A stretch of DNA of 64,000 nt from Arcticibacter sp045629565 (GTDB taxonomy: Bacteria; Bacteroidota; Bacteroidia; Sphingobacteriales; Sphingobacteriaceae), in assembly GCF_045629565.1 (NCBI RefSeq), contig NZ_JAZQRL010000129.1, positions 4,906-68,905 of the forward strand. Direction: 5' to 3'. Positions within the stretch are counted from its first letter, which is position 1; every line of letters starts with the position of its first letter. A program made the position numbers and the translations under genes. This document shows, piece after piece, positions 63,046 through 64,000 of the stretch. The notes beneath the pieces are model-generated. The model was given only the letters and a program-made list of their open reading frames with translations, did no database searches and was not told the DNA's origin.

Positions 63046-63077
63046 ACGCAATCTTACTTAATATGTGAAGTTACCTA

Positions 63078-63536
63078 CTAGAGGTCTTTTGCTTGTCGTT
63101 CTAATGCAATAACTTTATCCAGCCGCCTCTGAAACCTTTCTTCAGGTTGGTACTGCGCCCTCAGGAAGGTATCAGCCAGTTCAGTCATCATAGCCGGCCC
63201 CATAACCCGTCCTCCAAGACACAGCAGATTCATATCGTCATGCTCCACCCCCTGATGTGCTGAATAGGTTTCGGAGATCAGTGCTGCCCTTACGCCGGGA
63301 AACTTGTTTGCCGCAATGGAGACGCCAACCCCGCTTCCACATACGGCAATGCCCCTGGTAACTTCGCCCCGGGAGATGGCCAATGCAAGAGGGACGATGA
63401 TATCCGGATAGTCGTCTGAAGAATCGTACTCGAAAGCACCGTAGTCTGTAAGCGTATACCCCTTTTCTTTCAACTGTTTCATTAGTTGCGACTTTTGTTC
63501 AAATCCTGCATGGTCTGCAGCAATTCCTACGTTCAT
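63078..63536 (-). CDS. rpiB: Ribose-5-phosphate isomerase B
   Basis: 152 residues from ATG 63536; an in-frame extension to 63611 would add a non-homologous tail. RpiB signature: GIAADHAGFEQK (Asp8, His9) and RGIAVCGSGVGVSIAANK with Cys66. Interconverts ribose and ribulose 5-phosphate in the cytoplasm. First gene of the operon. Confidence 0.96.
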   Translation of the reverse strand: MNVGIAADHAGFEQKSQLMKQLKEKGYTLTDYGAFEYDSSDDYPDIIVPLALAISRGEVTRGIAVCGSGVGVSIAANKFPGVRAALISETYSAHQGVEHDDMNLLCLGGRVMGPAMMTELADTFLRAQYQPEERFQRRLDKVIALERQAKDL

Positions 63537-63627
63537 AATTGAAAAGACTAGACTCTGACAACAGCCAGCTAATAATAATGTTCGGAACAATAGTACGTGA
63601 TAGCTGACCATTCAACCTGAGAAACGA

Positions 63628-63870
63628 TCATAGGTCGGATATGTTCCTTTCGGCATTCCCGGAGTCTGCATAAAATAGAATTTCGATCATTTTTTGGGGG
63701 TTTAAAAGAAATTCTCTGGTAACACGATACAACTCGGTTTCCTGATATGCTTTCTGGCAAATTCCTTCATTTGTAAATTCGTATATGATCGAATCCGGGT
63801 AAGCTATTAATATAGGTGAATGGGTAAGTCGGAGGCCAAGCGGTCTTAGGAAGACAATGGGTCTTACCAA
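63628..63870 (-). pseudogene. Duplicated 3' fragment of an unidentified gene
   Basis: 80 codons from a TTG at 63870; a stop lies in frame just upstream. The middle (THSPILIAYPDS...AYQETE) is identical to the end of the coding sequence read from the window edge, after which this copy continues 34 codons to NAERNISDL. It reads as the displaced 3' part of a gene whose front part is beyond the window or lost. No family recognised. Confidence 0.45.
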
Positions 63871-64000
63871 CTCCTTGGCTCACAGAACGACATGGCTACG
63901 ATCCGACTTCGGTTTCCTGATATGCTTTCTGGCAAATTCCTTCATTTGTAAATTCGTATATGATCGAATCCGGGTAAGCTATTAATATAGGTGAATGGGT
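63735..64000. repeat. 91-bp direct repeat around an 84-bp folded spacer
   Basis: 63735-63825 is identical to 63910-64000 (period 175). The spacer 63826-63909 is bounded by aagtcgga / tccgactt and nests gccaag/cttggc (63835-63840, 63874-63879) and gtctt/aagac (63843-63847, 63851-63855). The second copy reaches the window end, so it may be longer. Confidence 0.95.
63896..64000 (-). CDS. 3' end of an unidentified gene (front part outside the window)
   Basis: A minus-strand frame open to the window edge, 34 codons then TAG at 63896-63898. It begins with THSPILIAYPDS and ends QETEVGS. Everything but the last few codons is inside the 91-bp repeat. It may be a truncated version of the frame at 63628. 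Confidence 0.4.
   Translation of the reverse strand, partial: THSPILIAYPDSIIYEFTNEGICQKAYQETEVGS

Noticed and set aside
63826..63909. Spacer considered as an integron attC site
   Set aside because: It has nested inverted repeats but its ends are aagtcgga/tccgactt, not the RYYYAAC/GTTRRRY core required, and there is no integrase gene in the window.
1..64000. CRISPR arrays, insertion sequences, prophage genes, rRNA operons and tRNA genes
   Set aside because: No repeat-spacer array, no transposase, integrase, terminase or capsid protein, and no rRNA or tRNA-like sequence were found on either strand by reading.

Overview
The window is a piece of a Bacteroidota chromosome, most likely from the Sphingobacteriales (a Pedobacter, Arcticibacter or Mucilaginibacter type organism). 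This rests on TonB-dependent receptors with CarboxypepD_reg-like N-termini, a DUF4249 lipoprotein beside one of them, a DUF2723 protein, DUF4142 and DUF4202 proteins, few Shine-Dalgarno sequences, and at least one textbook Bacteroidota promoter (TTTG-N19-TAnnTTTG). Species-level placement is not possible from the sequence alone. No rRNA, tRNA, insertion sequence, prophage or CRISPR array was found.

Layout. 1-2.2 kb: the 3' part of a GAF sensor kinase, then a convergent HipA_2-like kinase/DUF3037 pair. 2.3-6.9 kb: small stress-type genes (SRPBCC/DUF2892, cupin, MaoC hydratase, YtxH-like, SDR). 6.8-16.6 kb: secreted and envelope functions (CE7-type esterase, TonB receptor with DUF4249 lipoprotein, DUF421 protein, transglutaminase-like protein, PL1 pectate lyase). 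16.7-25.1 kb: a DUF72 protein, an Rnk/GreA-C factor behind a structured leader, L-serine dehydratase, and stress genes (SDR, DUF4142, PRC-barrel, DUF763, universal stress protein). 25.3-36.1 kb: a GH1-like/GT4 overlapping pair, then a signalling island (two response regulators, CheB, a PAS kinase, a CheB-CheR-PAS fusion), another glycosyltransferase and a small basic protein. 36.4-39.9 kb: a PadR regulator translationally coupled to a DUF2723 membrane protein that carries a PadR-partner-like N-terminal domain. 40-44.2 kb: a siderophore-type TonB receptor and an MFS transporter. 44.3-50.6 kb: housekeeping and transport genes (YjbQ, an RluF-like synthase, NYN, SIMPL, MATE, Bcr/CflA MFS). 50.6-58.7 kb: a minus-strand polysaccharide operon (Wzx flippase, three glycosyltransferases, a Wzy-like polymerase, a secreted beta-helix protein). 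58.8-63.5 kb: DinB and the pentose phosphate operon rpiB-gnd-zwf-pgl. 63.6-64.0 kb: a perfect 91-bp direct repeat around an 84-bp folded spacer, running off the window edge.

The items most worth following up are this terminal repeat, the leader at 17.56-17.88 kb with two mutually exclusive hairpins upstream of an Rnk-like gene, the PadR-domain/DUF2723 fusion with its operator palindrome, and the CheB/CheR signalling island that has no chemoreceptor or flagellar gene in the window.
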